From positions 1 to 38,603 of the forward strand of contig QZJT01000070.1 of NCBI GenBank assembly GCA_003597935.1: a stretch of 38,603 nt of DNA, given 5' to 3'. The notes under the pieces are model-generated. The model saw only the letters and a program-made list of their open reading frames with translations, was not told the origin of the DNA and made no database searches. The translations under genes were made by a program, and so were the position numbers. This DNA comes from Phycisphaerales bacterium. GTDB taxonomy: Bacteria > Planctomycetota > Phycisphaerae > UBA1845. Positions 1 to 7,529 of this stretch are shown piece by piece (the first letter of the stretch is position 1; each line of letters opens with the position of its first letter).

Positions 1-983
1 GTCCCCGCCCCCCCCGCAGCCGCCGCCGTCCCTCGCGCCACGCTCCTCCTGCGTTCGCGCGTGGCATCGCGAGCGGCGCCGACGGCGGTCAAGGCCCTGG
101 CGCAACGCCCCGCGGCCACCAGGATCAACGCGCCCGCGCCGGCGAGCGCCGCCAACTCCGGCCAGGACGTGGCCGCGTCGGAACCGGAAGCCGACAGCCC
201 CGTCAGGTGCGGCGGATAACGACCGGCCGGCAGCATGGCCCACAACGTATTCGGTATCGCGGCCAGCGGCTCCCACGCCTCGACCAGCCAGCGATTCCCC
301 CCCCCGAGGCCGGCCGGCAGCACCGCTGCGAAGAAGTACGGCAGAAAGCAGAGCCCCACGACGACGTGCGTGACGGCCCAGAAGCGCACGGCCCGGCGGC
401 GGTCCTGCGCCAGCGTCACCGCCGCCAGCGTGGCCGGGGCCCAGTAAAGGGAGAAGTAGTGCGTCGGCAACGCCGCCAGCAGCAGCACCCCATAAAGCGA
501 CCACGACCGCGCGGTCATCCGCTGTACCGCACGGATCAGCGCCCAGGCCGCGCCCGTCAGCAGCAGCACCCACAGCGCGTACGCCCGCGCCTCGTGAGCG
601 TAATATACGTGCAGCGGGTGCGCGGCCGCCAGCACCGCCGCGATCACCCCCCCCCGCCGGCCGGCGAGCCTCGCCGCGGCCGCACCCAACAGCGGCACCG
701 TCAGCGCCGCCGCCAGCGCCGAAAACGCGCGATAGGCCGCTTCGGAGTGTCCGAAGATCGTCGCCCAGCCCCGCAGCAGCACGTAGTACGGCAGGTTGGT
801 GCTCTCGCGCAGCAGGTTCGCCCAGCCGGCGGGCCAGTCGAACAGATCGCGCACGTAGAGGTAGGTGCAGGACTCGTCGTACCAGAACTCATGGGCGGAC
901 AGCCCGACGAACCGCAATCCCGTGCCGGCCGCCGTCGCCAGCGCGATTGTCGCAATCGCCCATCGCGAGGTGCGATCGATCAT
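1..983 (-). CDS. GT-C (GT39/ArnT/PMT-like) membrane glycosyltransferase, C-terminus cut by window edge
   Basis: The frame is open from an ATG at 983 down to the window edge, giving the first 327 residues; the stop lies outside. A GTG 33 nt upstream in the same frame is an alternative start. The protein begins with a hydrophobic helix and then a loop carrying WYDES (D36, E37), the acidic pair found in the first periplasmic loop of GT-C enzymes such as ArnT and protein mannosyltransferases. NLPYYVLLRGW, AYRAFSAL and HPLHVYYAHEARAYAL follow, all typical of GT39-like membrane proteins, with many further hydrophobic helices. Such enzymes move a sugar from a polyprenyl-phosphate donor to lipid, glycan or protein outside the membrane; the substrate cannot be read here. 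Two runs of nine G (coding strand) lie in the frame at 647-655 and 297-305. The gene follows the Clp-N gene on the same strand after 266 bp of repeats. Confidence 0.75.
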   Translation of the reverse strand, partial: MIDRTSRWAIATIALATAAGTGLRFVGLSAHEFWYDESCTYLYVRDLFDWPAGWANLLRESTNLPYYVLLRGWATIFGHSEAAYRAFSALAAALTVPLLGAAAARLAGRRGGVIAAVLAAAHPLHVYYAHEARAYALWVLLLTGAAWALIRAVQRMTARSWSLYGVLLLAALPTHYFSLYWAPATLAAVTLAQDRRRAVRFWAVTHVVVGLCFLPYFFAAVLPAGLGGGNRWLVEAWEPLAAIPNTLWAMLPAGRYPPHLTGLSASGSDAATSWPELAALAGAGALILVAAGRCARALTAVGAARDATRERRRSVARGTAAAAGGAG

Positions 984-1107
984 CGCGGAATCGTCGTGCG
1001 TTTTCCCGATCGTCACACACTCCGCCCGTCATGAAGCGATCGCCGCACGCTTCGCCGGGCATGAAGTTCCAGCGTCGCCCGCCGCCGCCCGGATCCCCCG
1101 GCTCGCC

Positions 1108-1130
1108 CAGAGCCCCGGCATTCATGCCGG
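1108..1130. repeat. Single copy of the palindromic core of the 33-bp repeat
   Basis: This 23-bp stretch is the exact reverse complement of 4252-4274, inside the last unit of the tandem repeat at 4149-4278. The shared core is ccggcatgaatgccgg followed by ggctctg. Finding the same sequence singly here and tandemly 3 kb away, in opposite orientation, marks it as a dispersed intergenic repeat. Confidence 0.8.
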
Positions 1131-1171
1131 CAGTCGCCTGGCAGCTCTCGCGCACCTTCCACAGCCGAACT

Positions 1172-1189
1172 CCCGCCTTGAAAGGCGGG
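1172..1189. terminator. Perfect 8-bp hairpin in the gap downstream of the Clp-N gene
   Basis: CCCGCCTT and AAGGCGGG form an 8-bp perfect stem around a 2-nt loop. It lies 61 bp beyond the stop of the Clp-N gene (minus strand) and before the GT-C gene. There is no U-tract, so it may be a repeat-family hairpin rather than an intrinsic terminator; it could also help mRNA stability. Confidence 0.4.
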
Positions 1190-1220
1190 GCTCCGAGCGC
1201 GCCGCCGCGCCATCCTCCTG

Positions 1221-1255
1221 TTCGTCATTCGCGATTCGTCATTCGCCATTCACCC
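1221..1255. repeat. 7-bp repeat array (TTCGNNA type), overlapping the Clp-N stop codon
   Basis: About five 7-bp units: ttcgtca, ttcgcga, ttcgtca, ttcgcca and ttcaccc. On the other strand this is the CGAATNN motif seen at 23521-23576 and 24733-24870. The last units contain the stop codon (1250-1252) of the minus-strand Clp-N gene, so the array reaches exactly to the end of that coding region. Confidence 0.7.
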
Positions 1256-1969
1256 TGCCGCCGCGCCGCCGGGGGCGAACTGCTCCCGCAGCCAGTCCAG
1301 CGTCACGCCCTTCTGCGCCAGCAGCTCCGCCAGCCCGTTGGAGCCGTCGCGCAGCAGCGCCAGCAGCAGGTGCTGCGGCTCGATCTCGCCGGCGCCCATG
1401 CGGTTGGCCGAATCCACCGCCAGGATCATGGTGTGCCAGAACTTGGGTGATCGGAACGCCTTGGCCAGTTCCTGCTGATGGACCCATTCGAAGTCGCCGT
1501 GCCGCGAATGGGCCAGGTCGTGCGAGGGATCGACGCTCGACCGCAGCAGCGCCAGCGTCTTTTCCCGCAGCACGTCGAGGTTGACGCCCTGCGCCCGCAG
1601 CACCCGCGACGGGATGCTGTCGATCGACAGCAGCCCCAGGATCAGGTGTTCGGTGCCGACGTAGCGATGATGGAACTTCCGCGCCTCGTCGATCGCCTTG
1701 ACGATCACGTCGCGCAGCTCGGCCGTGTGCGCCCGCTGGCCGATGGTCCGGGGGCCCTCGGTCTCGGGCATCTGGGCGCGGACTTCGTCGCGGACCGATT
1801 CGAGGTTCACGTTCAAGACGCGCAACGCCTCGGTGGCGACGCACGCCCCCTCCGCGATCAGCCCCAGCATCAGATGGGCCGGCGCCAGGTAGGAATGGTT
1901 CAGCCGGCCTGCCTCGCGGTTGGCCAGCGCCATCGCGTGGCGCGCCCGGTCGGAAAATCGCTCGTGCAT
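1250..1969 (-). CDS. Stand-alone Clp-N (ClpA/ClpC N-terminal) repeat protein
   Basis: The product has 239 residues. The start is the ATG at 1969, with GGAG about 10 nt upstream; the frame extends further upstream but that part has no domain character. The first repeat (about residues 3-65: RFSDRARHAM, HSYLAPAHLMLGLI) and second (about 80-145: HRYVGTEHLILGLL, VLRAQGVNLDVLRE) are classic Clp-N repeats. A third, more divergent one follows (about 165-235: IEPQHLLLALL, WLREQF). Clp-N domains bind adaptors and substrates of Clp unfoldases. Here no AAA+ module follows, so the protein may act as an adaptor or decoy for ClpC/ClpA, or regulate another protein. It starts 37 bp after the PDZ gene on the same strand, suggesting one transcript with it. 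The family call is firm; the function is inference. Confidence 0.85.
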   Translation of the reverse strand: MHERFSDRARHAMALANREAGRLNHSYLAPAHLMLGLIAEGACVATEALRVLNVNLESVRDEVRAQMPETEGPRTIGQRAHTAELRDVIVKAIDEARKFHHRYVGTEHLILGLLSIDSIPSRVLRAQGVNLDVLREKTLALLRSSVDPSHDLAHSRHGDFEWVHQQELAKAFRSPKFWHTMILAVDSANRMGAGEIEPQHLLLALLRDGSNGLAELLAQKGVTLDWLREQFAPGGAAAG

Positions 1970-2006
1970 GAAAGGGGAACTCCGTAGCAATTGAACGGAC
2001 GGCGCC

Positions 2007-2918
2007 TCATGGTCCGGAACCGCCCTGTGATGTCGATTCCGGGCCGGTCGACGCTTCCTGCTCCATGAAGTAACGCCCCCACCAGATGCGGAAGCGCCGC
2101 TCGACGTCCGCACGCAACGCCGCCAGGTCGCCGTCGAAACTGTCGACCGGACGCCCGCCGAGCACCACCTCGATGTCGTAGACCCGTTCTCGGCGGATCA
2201 CCGAGACGACGACCACTTCGCCGCGATGGCGCTGCCGGATGGTGTCGCGGAACCAGGCCATTCCCGCCCGGATGGGCTCGTGGTCGACGCCGATGATGAT
2301 GTCACCCAGGAACAGGCCGGCGTCCGAGGCGGCGCTGTCCGGCAGCACGTTGGCGATGGCGACGCCGATGCCGGCCTCCGGCACGCGCGGGTCGTCGGCA
2401 TGGGTGACGGCGTTGCCGATCGAGATGCCCAGAAAACCGTTGCGCCCGGTGAGGTATTCGTCCAGGTAGCAGAAATGGACGATCGCTTCGATCCGCAGCC
2501 GGACCTCCAGATCGTCGCTGAGATGGTACGCATCGCGCAGCGCTCGGAACGCCACCGTGCCCGTTCTCTGCAGGATCTGCGTCGCGGACTCGCGTTCGGC
2601 GTAGTCCGGGCTGCCCAGCGCCTGAACCGCCGCGTCGATGCGGGCCTGGACGGCGTCGCTGACGGCGGCGTCGAACTCGTGGCCGTGGACGGATGCGTCC
2701 TCATCGGCGGCAGCGTCTGACGCGGCGGGCTGCGGGCGCGCGGCATCCTGCGGGCCTGCGACGGCCGCGACAGCGGGGGCAAGCCACACACCGGCGGCCA
2801 TGGACCGGATGGACGAGATGGACATGATGGACGAAATGGACGAGATGGACGAGATGAACGAAATGGACACGATAGACGAGATGGACCGGATGCTCGCGGT
2901 GAACGGCCGATGACTCAT
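2007..2918 (-). CDS. Exported HEAT-like plus PDZ domain protein with repeat-encoded N-terminus
   Basis: The product has 303 residues if started at the ATG at 2918, which overlaps the aminotransferase stop as ATGA and suggests translational coupling. Residues about 10-39 are encoded by ten 9-bp repeats and read as SISSI-like Ser/Ile units; together with AAGVWLAPAVAAVAG they could form a signal peptide. An alternative start at 2801 (MAAGVWLAP) would leave the repeats untranslated, but it lacks a charged n-region. A HEAT-like helical stretch follows (SPDYAERESATQILQRTG, then DDLEVRLRIEAI), then a PDZ domain (GFLGISIGN, VLPDSAASDAGLFLGDII, VDHEPI). No protease catalytic domain is present, so it is likely a periplasmic scaffold or substrate-binding protein. 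The link to the sugar aminotransferase is positional only. Confidence 0.75.
   Translation of the reverse strand: MSHRPFTASIRSISSIVSISFISSISSISSIMSISSIRSMAAGVWLAPAVAAVAGPQDAARPQPAASDAAADEDASVHGHEFDAAVSDAVQARIDAAVQALGSPDYAERESATQILQRTGTVAFRALRDAYHLSDDLEVRLRIEAIVHFCYLDEYLTGRNGFLGISIGNAVTHADDPRVPEAGIGVAIANVLPDSAASDAGLFLGDIIIGVDHEPIRAGMAWFRDTIRQRHRGEVVVVSVIRRERVYDIEVVLGGRPVDSFDGDLAALRADVERRFRIWWGRYFMEQEASTGPESTSQGGSGP
2800..2889. repeat. 9-bp minisatellite (ATGGACNNN x10) inside the PDZ gene 5' end
   Basis: Ten consecutive 9-bp units of the form ATGGACNNN, with small changes (ATGAACGAA, ATAGACGAG). The reverse complement, GTCCATNNN, is the unit of the intergenic array at 23615-23668. The unit is a multiple of three, so copy number can change without shifting the PDZ frame. 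Confidence 0.9.
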
Positions 2919-4039
2919 AAGAGCTTCTCCAACTCCCCGCACACCCGGTCCACGTCTTGCGCCGTCAGCTCGTGGTGGAACGGCAGTGCGATCGTCCGGT
3001 CGGCCAGCGCTTCGCAGACCGGGAAGTCGCCGCGGGCGTAGCCGAACCGTTCGACGAAATAGGGCTGCAGGTGGATCGGCGCAAAATAGTTGCTGCAGCC
3101 GATGCCACGCTCCCGCAGCGCCGTCAGGATCTCGTCCCGCCGCCCGGCGGGGTAGTCGTCCGCCAGCCGGACGACGTACACGAACCAACTCATGTCCACG
3201 TCCGGCCGGATGACCTGCGTGACCAGCCGCGTCTGCCCGGCCAGTCGCTGCCGGTAGAGTTCCGCTACTCGCCGGCGCTGAGCCAGGATCTCCCCGATGC
3301 GTCGAAGCTGCACGAGGCCCAGGGCGCAGGCGATCTCCGACAGCCGGTAGTTGTATCCCATACGCGGGTGGGCGAGCCACCCCCCCTTGTCGTCGCGCCC
3401 CTGGTTCCGCAGCGACCGCAGCAGTCGTGCCAGGTCCGGGTCCGAGGTCGTAACCATACCGCCTTCGCCGGTGGTGATCTGCTTGTTGGGGTAGAACCCG
3501 AACACACCCGCGTCCGCGATCGACCCGGCGGGTCGGCCGCGGTACCGGCCGCCCAGCGCCTCGCACGAATCCTCGATGACCCGCACGCCGCGACACTGGG
3601 CGAGCGCCAGGATCGGATCGAGATCCGCGACCTGTCCGAACACGTCCACCGGGATGATCGCCCGCGTCCGCGCCGTGACCGCCGCCGCCACCGCGTCGGG
3701 GTCGATGTTCCAGGTGTCCGGGCGGACGTCGGCGAACACCGGCCGGGCGCCCTCGTACAGGGTGCAATTGGCGGACGCGACGAAGGAGAACGGCGTGGTG
3801 ATGACCTCGTCGCCCGGGCCGGCCCCGATCGCCCGCACGAGCATGTGCAGCGCGGCGGTGCCGCTGGAGCAGGCGATCGCCTCGCGGACGCCGCAGTAGC
3901 GGGCGAACGCGGCCTCGAACTCGGCGAGTCTGGGTCCCAGCGACAGGCACGGCGTGCGCAGCACGGCCACGACGCTCTCGATCTCCTCCTCGGAGACGTT
4001 CGGCCGCGCCAGTGGGATTTCAGCCTGCTGTTCCGACAT
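2915..4039 (-). CDS. DegT/DnrJ/EryC1/StrS family PLP-dependent sugar aminotransferase
   Basis: The product has 374 residues, with the start at the ATG at 4039 (MSEQQAEIPLARP). The open frame continues upstream only through repeats. Family marks are SSGTAALHM (phosphate pocket), GDEVITTPFSFVASAN, VIEDSCEALG (Asp contacting the PLP ring nitrogen), the Schiff-base Lys186 in FYPNKQITTGEGGM, and NYRLSEIACALG. These enzymes transaminate keto-sugars bound to UDP, dTDP or GDP. Two roles fit the context: a WbpE-like 3-amino-uronate step with the divergent dehydrogenase at 4383, or perosamine synthesis from GDP-4-keto-6-deoxymannose made by Gmd (24871). The lysine motif resembles perosamine-synthase-type members, but I cannot decide. 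The last 4 bp overlap the PDZ gene start. Confidence 0.88.
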   Translation of the reverse strand: MSEQQAEIPLARPNVSEEEIESVVAVLRTPCLSLGPRLAEFEAAFARYCGVREAIACSSGTAALHMLVRAIGAGPGDEVITTPFSFVASANCTLYEGARPVFADVRPDTWNIDPDAVAAAVTARTRAIIPVDVFGQVADLDPILALAQCRGVRVIEDSCEALGGRYRGRPAGSIADAGVFGFYPNKQITTGEGGMVTTSDPDLARLLRSLRNQGRDDKGGWLAHPRMGYNYRLSEIACALGLVQLRRIGEILAQRRRVAELYRQRLAGQTRLVTQVIRPDVDMSWFVYVVRLADDYPAGRRDEILTALRERGIGCSNYFAPIHLQPYFVERFGYARGDFPVCEALADRTIALPFHHELTAQDVDRVCGELEKLL

Positions 4040-4057
4040 GTCGACGGACGTTATTGA

Positions 4058-4110
4058 GTGTGGCACCGGCTCCCAGCCGGTGGCCCATGTGGCACCGGTT
4101 TTCAACGGTG
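4058..4110. repeat. Dispersed palindromic repeat (TGTGGCACCGGCT...AGCCGGTG family)
   Basis: Two adjacent pieces, gtgtggcaccggctcccagc plus cggtgg and then atgtggcaccggttttcaac plus ggtg, each contain an ACCGG/CCGGT-type hairpin. A related copy (gtggcgccggcttccagtcg) lies at 13353-13380. It sits in the divergent region between the aminotransferase and dehydrogenase genes. Confidence 0.6.
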
Positions 4111-4148
4111 ATTCATCTGTCCCAACTTGCAGCCGGGAACCCGGCACA

Positions 4149-4278
4149 CCGCCCGGCATGAATGCCGCGGCTCTGAGTTCACCGCCCGGCATGAATGCCG
4201 CGGCTCTGAGTTCACCGCCCGGCATGAATGCCGCGGCTCTGAGTTCACCGCCCGGCATGAATGCCGGGGCTCTGAAGG
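4149..4278. repeat. 33-bp tandem repeat, four units, in a divergent promoter region
   Basis: Units begin at 4149, 4182, 4215 and 4248, each starting ccgcccggcatgaatgccg; the first three are identical and the fourth differs near its end. Each holds the core ggcat-ga-atgcc, a 5-bp stem. The repeat lies between the divergent aminotransferase (start 4039) and dehydrogenase (start about 4383) genes. The unit length is a multiple of three, so it reads open on the minus strand (MPGGELRAAAF), but I judge it non-coding. Confidence 0.9.
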
Positions 4279-4382
4279 ACTCCGCGGCATTATAGCGGAC
4301 GTGACGGGTGGTCGATAGGATGTCTGATTCGTCGCGGTCCGATGGCCGCGGGCGGATCCCGAATCAAGATACGGACAGCCCC

Positions 4383-5867
4383 ATGAAAACCGAATTGAAG
4401 GTCCGCGCCTCCAGCCGCAGCAAACCCGCCGACCTGGAAGAACCCGCCACCGCCGCCCGCGGCAGGAACTCCCGCGGCCCCGCCGGCCAGGGCGCGGCAC
4501 GCCCGCACACGGGCACGGCGCACCCACGCAACGGCACGGCTCACCCGCGCACCAGCGCGGAGTTTCTCGACGCCATCCGCAGTCGGACCGCGGTTGTCGG
4601 CGTGGTCGGGCTGGGCTACGTCGGCCTGCCGCTGGTGCGCACGTTCTGTGCGGCCGGGTTCCACTGTCTGGGCTTCGACGTGGACGCTTCCAAAGTCCGG
4701 GCGCTCAACGCCGGCAAGAGCTACATCAAGCACATTCCCTCCTCGATGATCTCCGGCCTGGTGAAAAAGGAGCAGTTCCACGCCACCGACGACCCGGCCG
4801 CCCTGCGCGACGCGGACGCCATCCTCATCTGCGTCCCCACCCCGCTGAGCAAATCGCGCGACCCGGACATGAGCTACGTCGAGGGCACCGCCCACGTGGT
4901 GGCCGAGCACCTGCGCCGCGGACACCTGGTCGTGCTGGAGAGCACCACCTATCCCGGCACCACCCGCGAGCTGGTCCAGCCCATCCTGGAATCCAGTGGG
5001 CTGAAGGTGGAGAAGGACTTCTTTCTGGCTTACTCGCCCGAGCGCGAGGATCCTGGCCGCACGGACTATTCGACCGAGACGATCCCCAAGGTGGTCGGCG
5101 GCATCGGCCCGCACAGCCGCAAGATCGCCAACGCCCTCTACGGCGCCGCCATCCGGATGACGGTGCCGGTGTCGAGCTGCGAGGTGGCCGAGTCCTGCAA
5201 GATCCTGGAAAACGTCTATCGCAGCGTCAACATCGCGATGGTCAACGAGCTGAAGCTCCTGTTCGACCGCATGGGCATCGACGTGTGGGAGGTGATCGCG
5301 GCCGCGTCCACCAAGCCGTTCGGCTTCCAGCCGTTCTACCCCGGACCGGGCCTGGGGGGCCACTGCATCCCCATCGACCCGTTCTACCTGACCTGGAAGG
5401 CGCGGCAGCACGACATGCCGACGCGCTTCATAGAACTGGCCGGCGAGATCAACAAGGCGATGCCCGAGTACGTCGTACATCGCGTGGCCGAAGGGCTCAA
5501 TACGGCAAAAAAGGCGATCAACGGGTCGAAGGTCCTCCTTCTGGGGCTGGCGTACAAGAAAAACGTGGACGACCTGCGCGAGTCGCCGTCGATCGAATTG
5601 ATCGAACTGCTGCGCCAGCGCGGCGCCAGGGTCGACTACAACGACCCTTACATCCCGCGCACCCACAAGCAGCGCGAGCACGATCTGAAACTGAAGAGCG
5701 TGAAGCTGACCGAATCTGCCCTGGCGTCGTATGACTGCGTCCTGATCGCCACCGATCACTCGGACTACGACTACGCCTGGATCGTCGAACACGCCCGGCT
5801 CGTGGTGGACACCCGCAACGCCACCGCGGGCGTGAAAAAGGGACGGACGAAGATCGTGAAGGCGTAG
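4383..5867 (+). CDS. Nucleotide-sugar dehydrogenase, WbpA/WecC type (UDP-N-acetylhexosamine 6-dehydrogenase)
   Basis: The product has 494 residues from the ATG at 4383; in-frame starts at 4308 and 4320 would add up to 25 residues. The first ~55 residues are basic and low-complexity (TGTAHPRNGTAHPRTS) and outside the family domain. The Rossmann motif GLGYVGLPL follows, then YIKHIPSS, CVPTPL, STTYPGTT, AYSPEREDPG, the middle-domain helix with ENVYRSVNIAMVNELK, and the catalytic Cys328 in GGHCIPIDPFYL. A C-terminal UDP-binding domain (LGLAYKKNVDDLRESPS) completes it. The enzyme oxidises C6 of UDP-GlcNAc or UDP-ManNAc to the uronate with two NAD+, in the cytoplasm. YIKHIPSS and the overall pattern favour a WbpA-like UDP-GlcNAc enzyme, but substrate is not certain. 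Together with the divergent aminotransferase this suggests an amino-uronic acid in a surface glycan. Confidence 0.88.
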   Translation: MKTELKVRASSRSKPADLEEPATAARGRNSRGPAGQGAARPHTGTAHPRNGTAHPRTSAEFLDAIRSRTAVVGVVGLGYVGLPLVRTFCAAGFHCLGFDVDASKVRALNAGKSYIKHIPSSMISGLVKKEQFHATDDPAALRDADAILICVPTPLSKSRDPDMSYVEGTAHVVAEHLRRGHLVVLESTTYPGTTRELVQPILESSGLKVEKDFFLAYSPEREDPGRTDYSTETIPKVVGGIGPHSRKIANALYGAAIRMTVPVSSCEVAESCKILENVYRSVNIAMVNELKLLFDRMGIDVWEVIAAASTKPFGFQPFYPGPGLGGHCIPIDPFYLTWKARQHDMPTRFIELAGEINKAMPEYVVHRVAEGLNTAKKAINGSKVLLLGLAYKKNVDDLRESPSIELIELLRQRGARVDYNDPYIPRTHKQREHDLKLKSVKLTESALASYDCVLIATDHSDYDYAWIVEHARLVVDTRNATAGVKKGRTKIVKA

Positions 5868-6014
5868 ACCCGTCTGCCCGTCCAAGCTGGCAATTGACTC
5901 GGAGTCTGTTTTCGCGGTATCGTGCCGGTGATGGTCATGTGCGTCGTTTGTATCGGCGACATGGATGGTTGGTGCGCAGCGTGCGCAGATGCCCGGCGTT
6001 GATGGTGCGATCAC

Positions 6015-6524
6015 GTGAGTTCCGGTACGCTGCATGCAGGACGCGTGCGTCGAGTTGGGCTATGCCTGCTGATTGCGGGTGCCGTTGTTCTACCGTTCGC
6101 GAGCTTTGCTTCATACGGCGGGCCGCTGACCATTGATCTGGGCGTACCATACCTATTCGTGGTTTTGCCCATTGGGTTCTTCCTTCTGGGCTATGCCCAG
6201 CCCGACAGAGCCACGCGGGCAGCGACAGCGTTCGGCTTCTTAATCGCGTCTGTGGCTACTTTTACGTTTGTTGACGCGTCGCGGCCAAACCCCGGGTGCA
6301 TGGACTACTTCCCGCTATGTACGTTCTGCGTAATCGGCGCGGAGTTTGTTTCCGGACTTGCACTCGGCCTGATCGCCGTCCCGGAGAAGTTTCCGGTGGA
6401 CGCCTGTCGAAAATGCGGCTATCTCCTGCGCGGCCTGCCGGAGCCGCGCTGCCCCGAATGCGGCACGGCTTTCGACTCCAGGTCACTCGGGCTCGCCCCC
6501 CAGATCGACGACCGTCGCCTGTAG
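6015..6524 (+). CDS. Small four-helix membrane protein with C-terminal planctomycete-type zinc ribbon
   Basis: The product has 169 residues from a GTG at 6015; the upstream frame is closed by a TGA four codons earlier, but no clear ribosome site is seen. Four hydrophobic segments are visible (around GLCLLIAGAVVLPFA, VPYLFVVLPIGFFLLGY, AFGFLIASVATFTF and GAEFVSGLALGLIAV). The tail holds CRKCGYLLRGLP and CPECG, four Cys in a rubredoxin-like zinc ribbon. CxxCGYxLRGLP...CPECG tails occur on many otherwise unrelated planctomycete membrane proteins; their role is unknown to me. The gene is visibly richer in A/T than its neighbours, which may mean weaker selection or a different origin. It ends 5 bp before the convergent gene's stop. 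Confidence 0.7.
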   Translation: MSSGTLHAGRVRRVGLCLLIAGAVVLPFASFASYGGPLTIDLGVPYLFVVLPIGFFLLGYAQPDRATRAATAFGFLIASVATFTFVDASRPNPGCMDYFPLCTFCVIGAEFVSGLALGLIAVPEKFPVDACRKCGYLLRGLPEPRCPECGTAFDSRSLGLAPQIDDRRL

Positions 6525-6529
6525 ATCGC

Positions 6530-7009
6530 TTACGCGGGCCCCGCCACGACCTTGAGCAGAAACGCCTCCTTCCGCCGGTCGGGCGCGGTGAAGACTCCCC
6601 GACCCACGGTGGGCTGGTCGCTGACGGGCGTGTAGTGCAGCGTGTACTCGCTGCCCGGCGACAGATACGCCCGCAGATAGCCCACGTCCGGGCTGCCCGG
6701 TTTGGCCCCGATGAGCTTGCTGTCGTTGAGGTAGGTGATGGCGACGGGCTGACCGTCCGCGTCCACCAGCTTGAAGTGGGCCTCCATCCACTCCTGCCAG
6801 GTGGCGTTGAACTGGGGGTTTCCGGCCGGCGGTTCGCGCTCGGTCATCCCCTCGGTCAGCGTGACGTTGAACTCGATGCCCTGCTCGCCCGGGTCGCCGA
6901 ACGCCACGTACATGTCATACCGCTGCGTAGAGAGCCCCCGATCCATGTACCCGATCCCGAGGTAGATGGCTAGGCCCACGATCAGAAGCAGAACGACCAG
7001 AATCTTCAT
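6530..7009 (-). CDS. Hypothetical single-helix membrane-anchored protein
   Basis: The product has 159 residues, ATG at 7009 preceded by GGGAG about 7 nt upstream. It starts with one hydrophobic helix (MKILVVLLLIVGLAIYLGIGY) with a short cytoplasmic end, probably an anchor or uncleaved signal. The rest is soluble and probably outside the membrane, with beta-rich character and the pattern EFNVTLTEGMTEREP, WQEWMEAHFKLVD. I do not recognise the family. It follows queF by 48 bp on the same strand and may be co-transcribed with it, though no link in function is apparent. Confidence 0.7.
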   Translation of the reverse strand: MKILVVLLLIVGLAIYLGIGYMDRGLSTQRYDMYVAFGDPGEQGIEFNVTLTEGMTEREPPAGNPQFNATWQEWMEAHFKLVDADGQPVAITYLNDSKLIGAKPGSPDVGYLRAYLSPGSEYTLHYTPVSDQPTVGRGVFTAPDRRKEAFLLKVVAGPA

Positions 7010-7057
7010 CTTCAGTCTCCCGGAGTGCCTGATACCGTGCCGACGGCGGCCGCGGGG

Positions 7058-7444
7058 TTAATCGCTCATGTTCTTCAGTCCCCGCGCCCGGCTGCGCTCG
7101 CCGTGCTCGGCGGTGATCACGCTGCGGATGCCGCCCCGTGCCCGCCACCGGGACCGCACCCTCATCCACCGCGGCGACGCGGCCGCCACCAGATCGTCGA
7201 GAATCACGTTGGTCACGTCCTCGTAAAAGATGCCGCGCTGGCGGAAGCGCTGCAGGTAGAGCTTGAGGCTCTTCAACTCCACGCACCGCTGGTCCGCCAC
7301 GTAGGTGATAGCGATCCTGCCGAAATCCGGCTGTCCGGTCCGGGGGCAGACGCTGGTGAACTCCCCGACGACGTGCTCGATCACATAGTCGCGCCCCGGG
7401 TGCGGGTTGGGGAAGGTTTCCAGTTGTGCGGCCGGGTCCGTCAT
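7058..7444 (-). CDS. queF: NADPH-dependent 7-cyano-7-deazaguanine reductase QueF
   Basis: The product has 128 residues, start ATG at 7444 ([13 protein letters not shown]). Upstream open sequence to 7669 is a dispersed repeat read through by chance. QueF reduces the nitrile of preQ0 to the aminomethyl of preQ1 in the queuosine tRNA pathway, a cytoplasmic tunnel-fold enzyme. Key marks are [15 protein letters not shown], with the nucleophilic Cys and the Asp that takes part in catalysis, and [13 protein letters not shown], the NADPH-binding motif with the substrate-binding Glu. This is the short unimodular (Bacillus YkvM-like) form, slightly shorter than usual. TACAAT (minus strand, 7487-7482) could be a -10 box. 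I see no preQ1 riboswitch in the leader, and no other queuosine gene is in the window. Confidence 0.93.
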   Translation of the reverse strand: MTDPAAQLETFPNPHPGRDYVIEHVVGEFTSVCPRTGQPDFGRIAITYVADQRCVELKSLKLYLQRFRQRGIFYEDVTNVILDDLVAAASPRWMRVRSRWRARGGIRSVITAEHGERSRARGLKNMSD

Positions 7445-7529
7445 CGACTCCGCTCTGGCTCCGTGGGCGTGGCCCGGCCCCATTGTAGCCGTCGGCGCGG
7501 GATGGGGAACCCGCAGGCGGCCGGAAACG

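Noticed and set aside
207..1034. Open frame of 275 codons on the plus strand
   Set aside because: Very Arg/Gln/Pro-rich; it is the antisense of the GT-C gene, whose minus-strand frame has clear motifs but no stop in the window.
4290..6035. Open frame of 581 codons on the minus strand
   Set aside because: It is antisense to the well-supported nucleotide-sugar dehydrogenase gene.
7445..7529. Possible preQ1 riboswitch before queF
   Set aside because: The leader lacks the A-rich tail and short hairpin typical of preQ1 aptamers.
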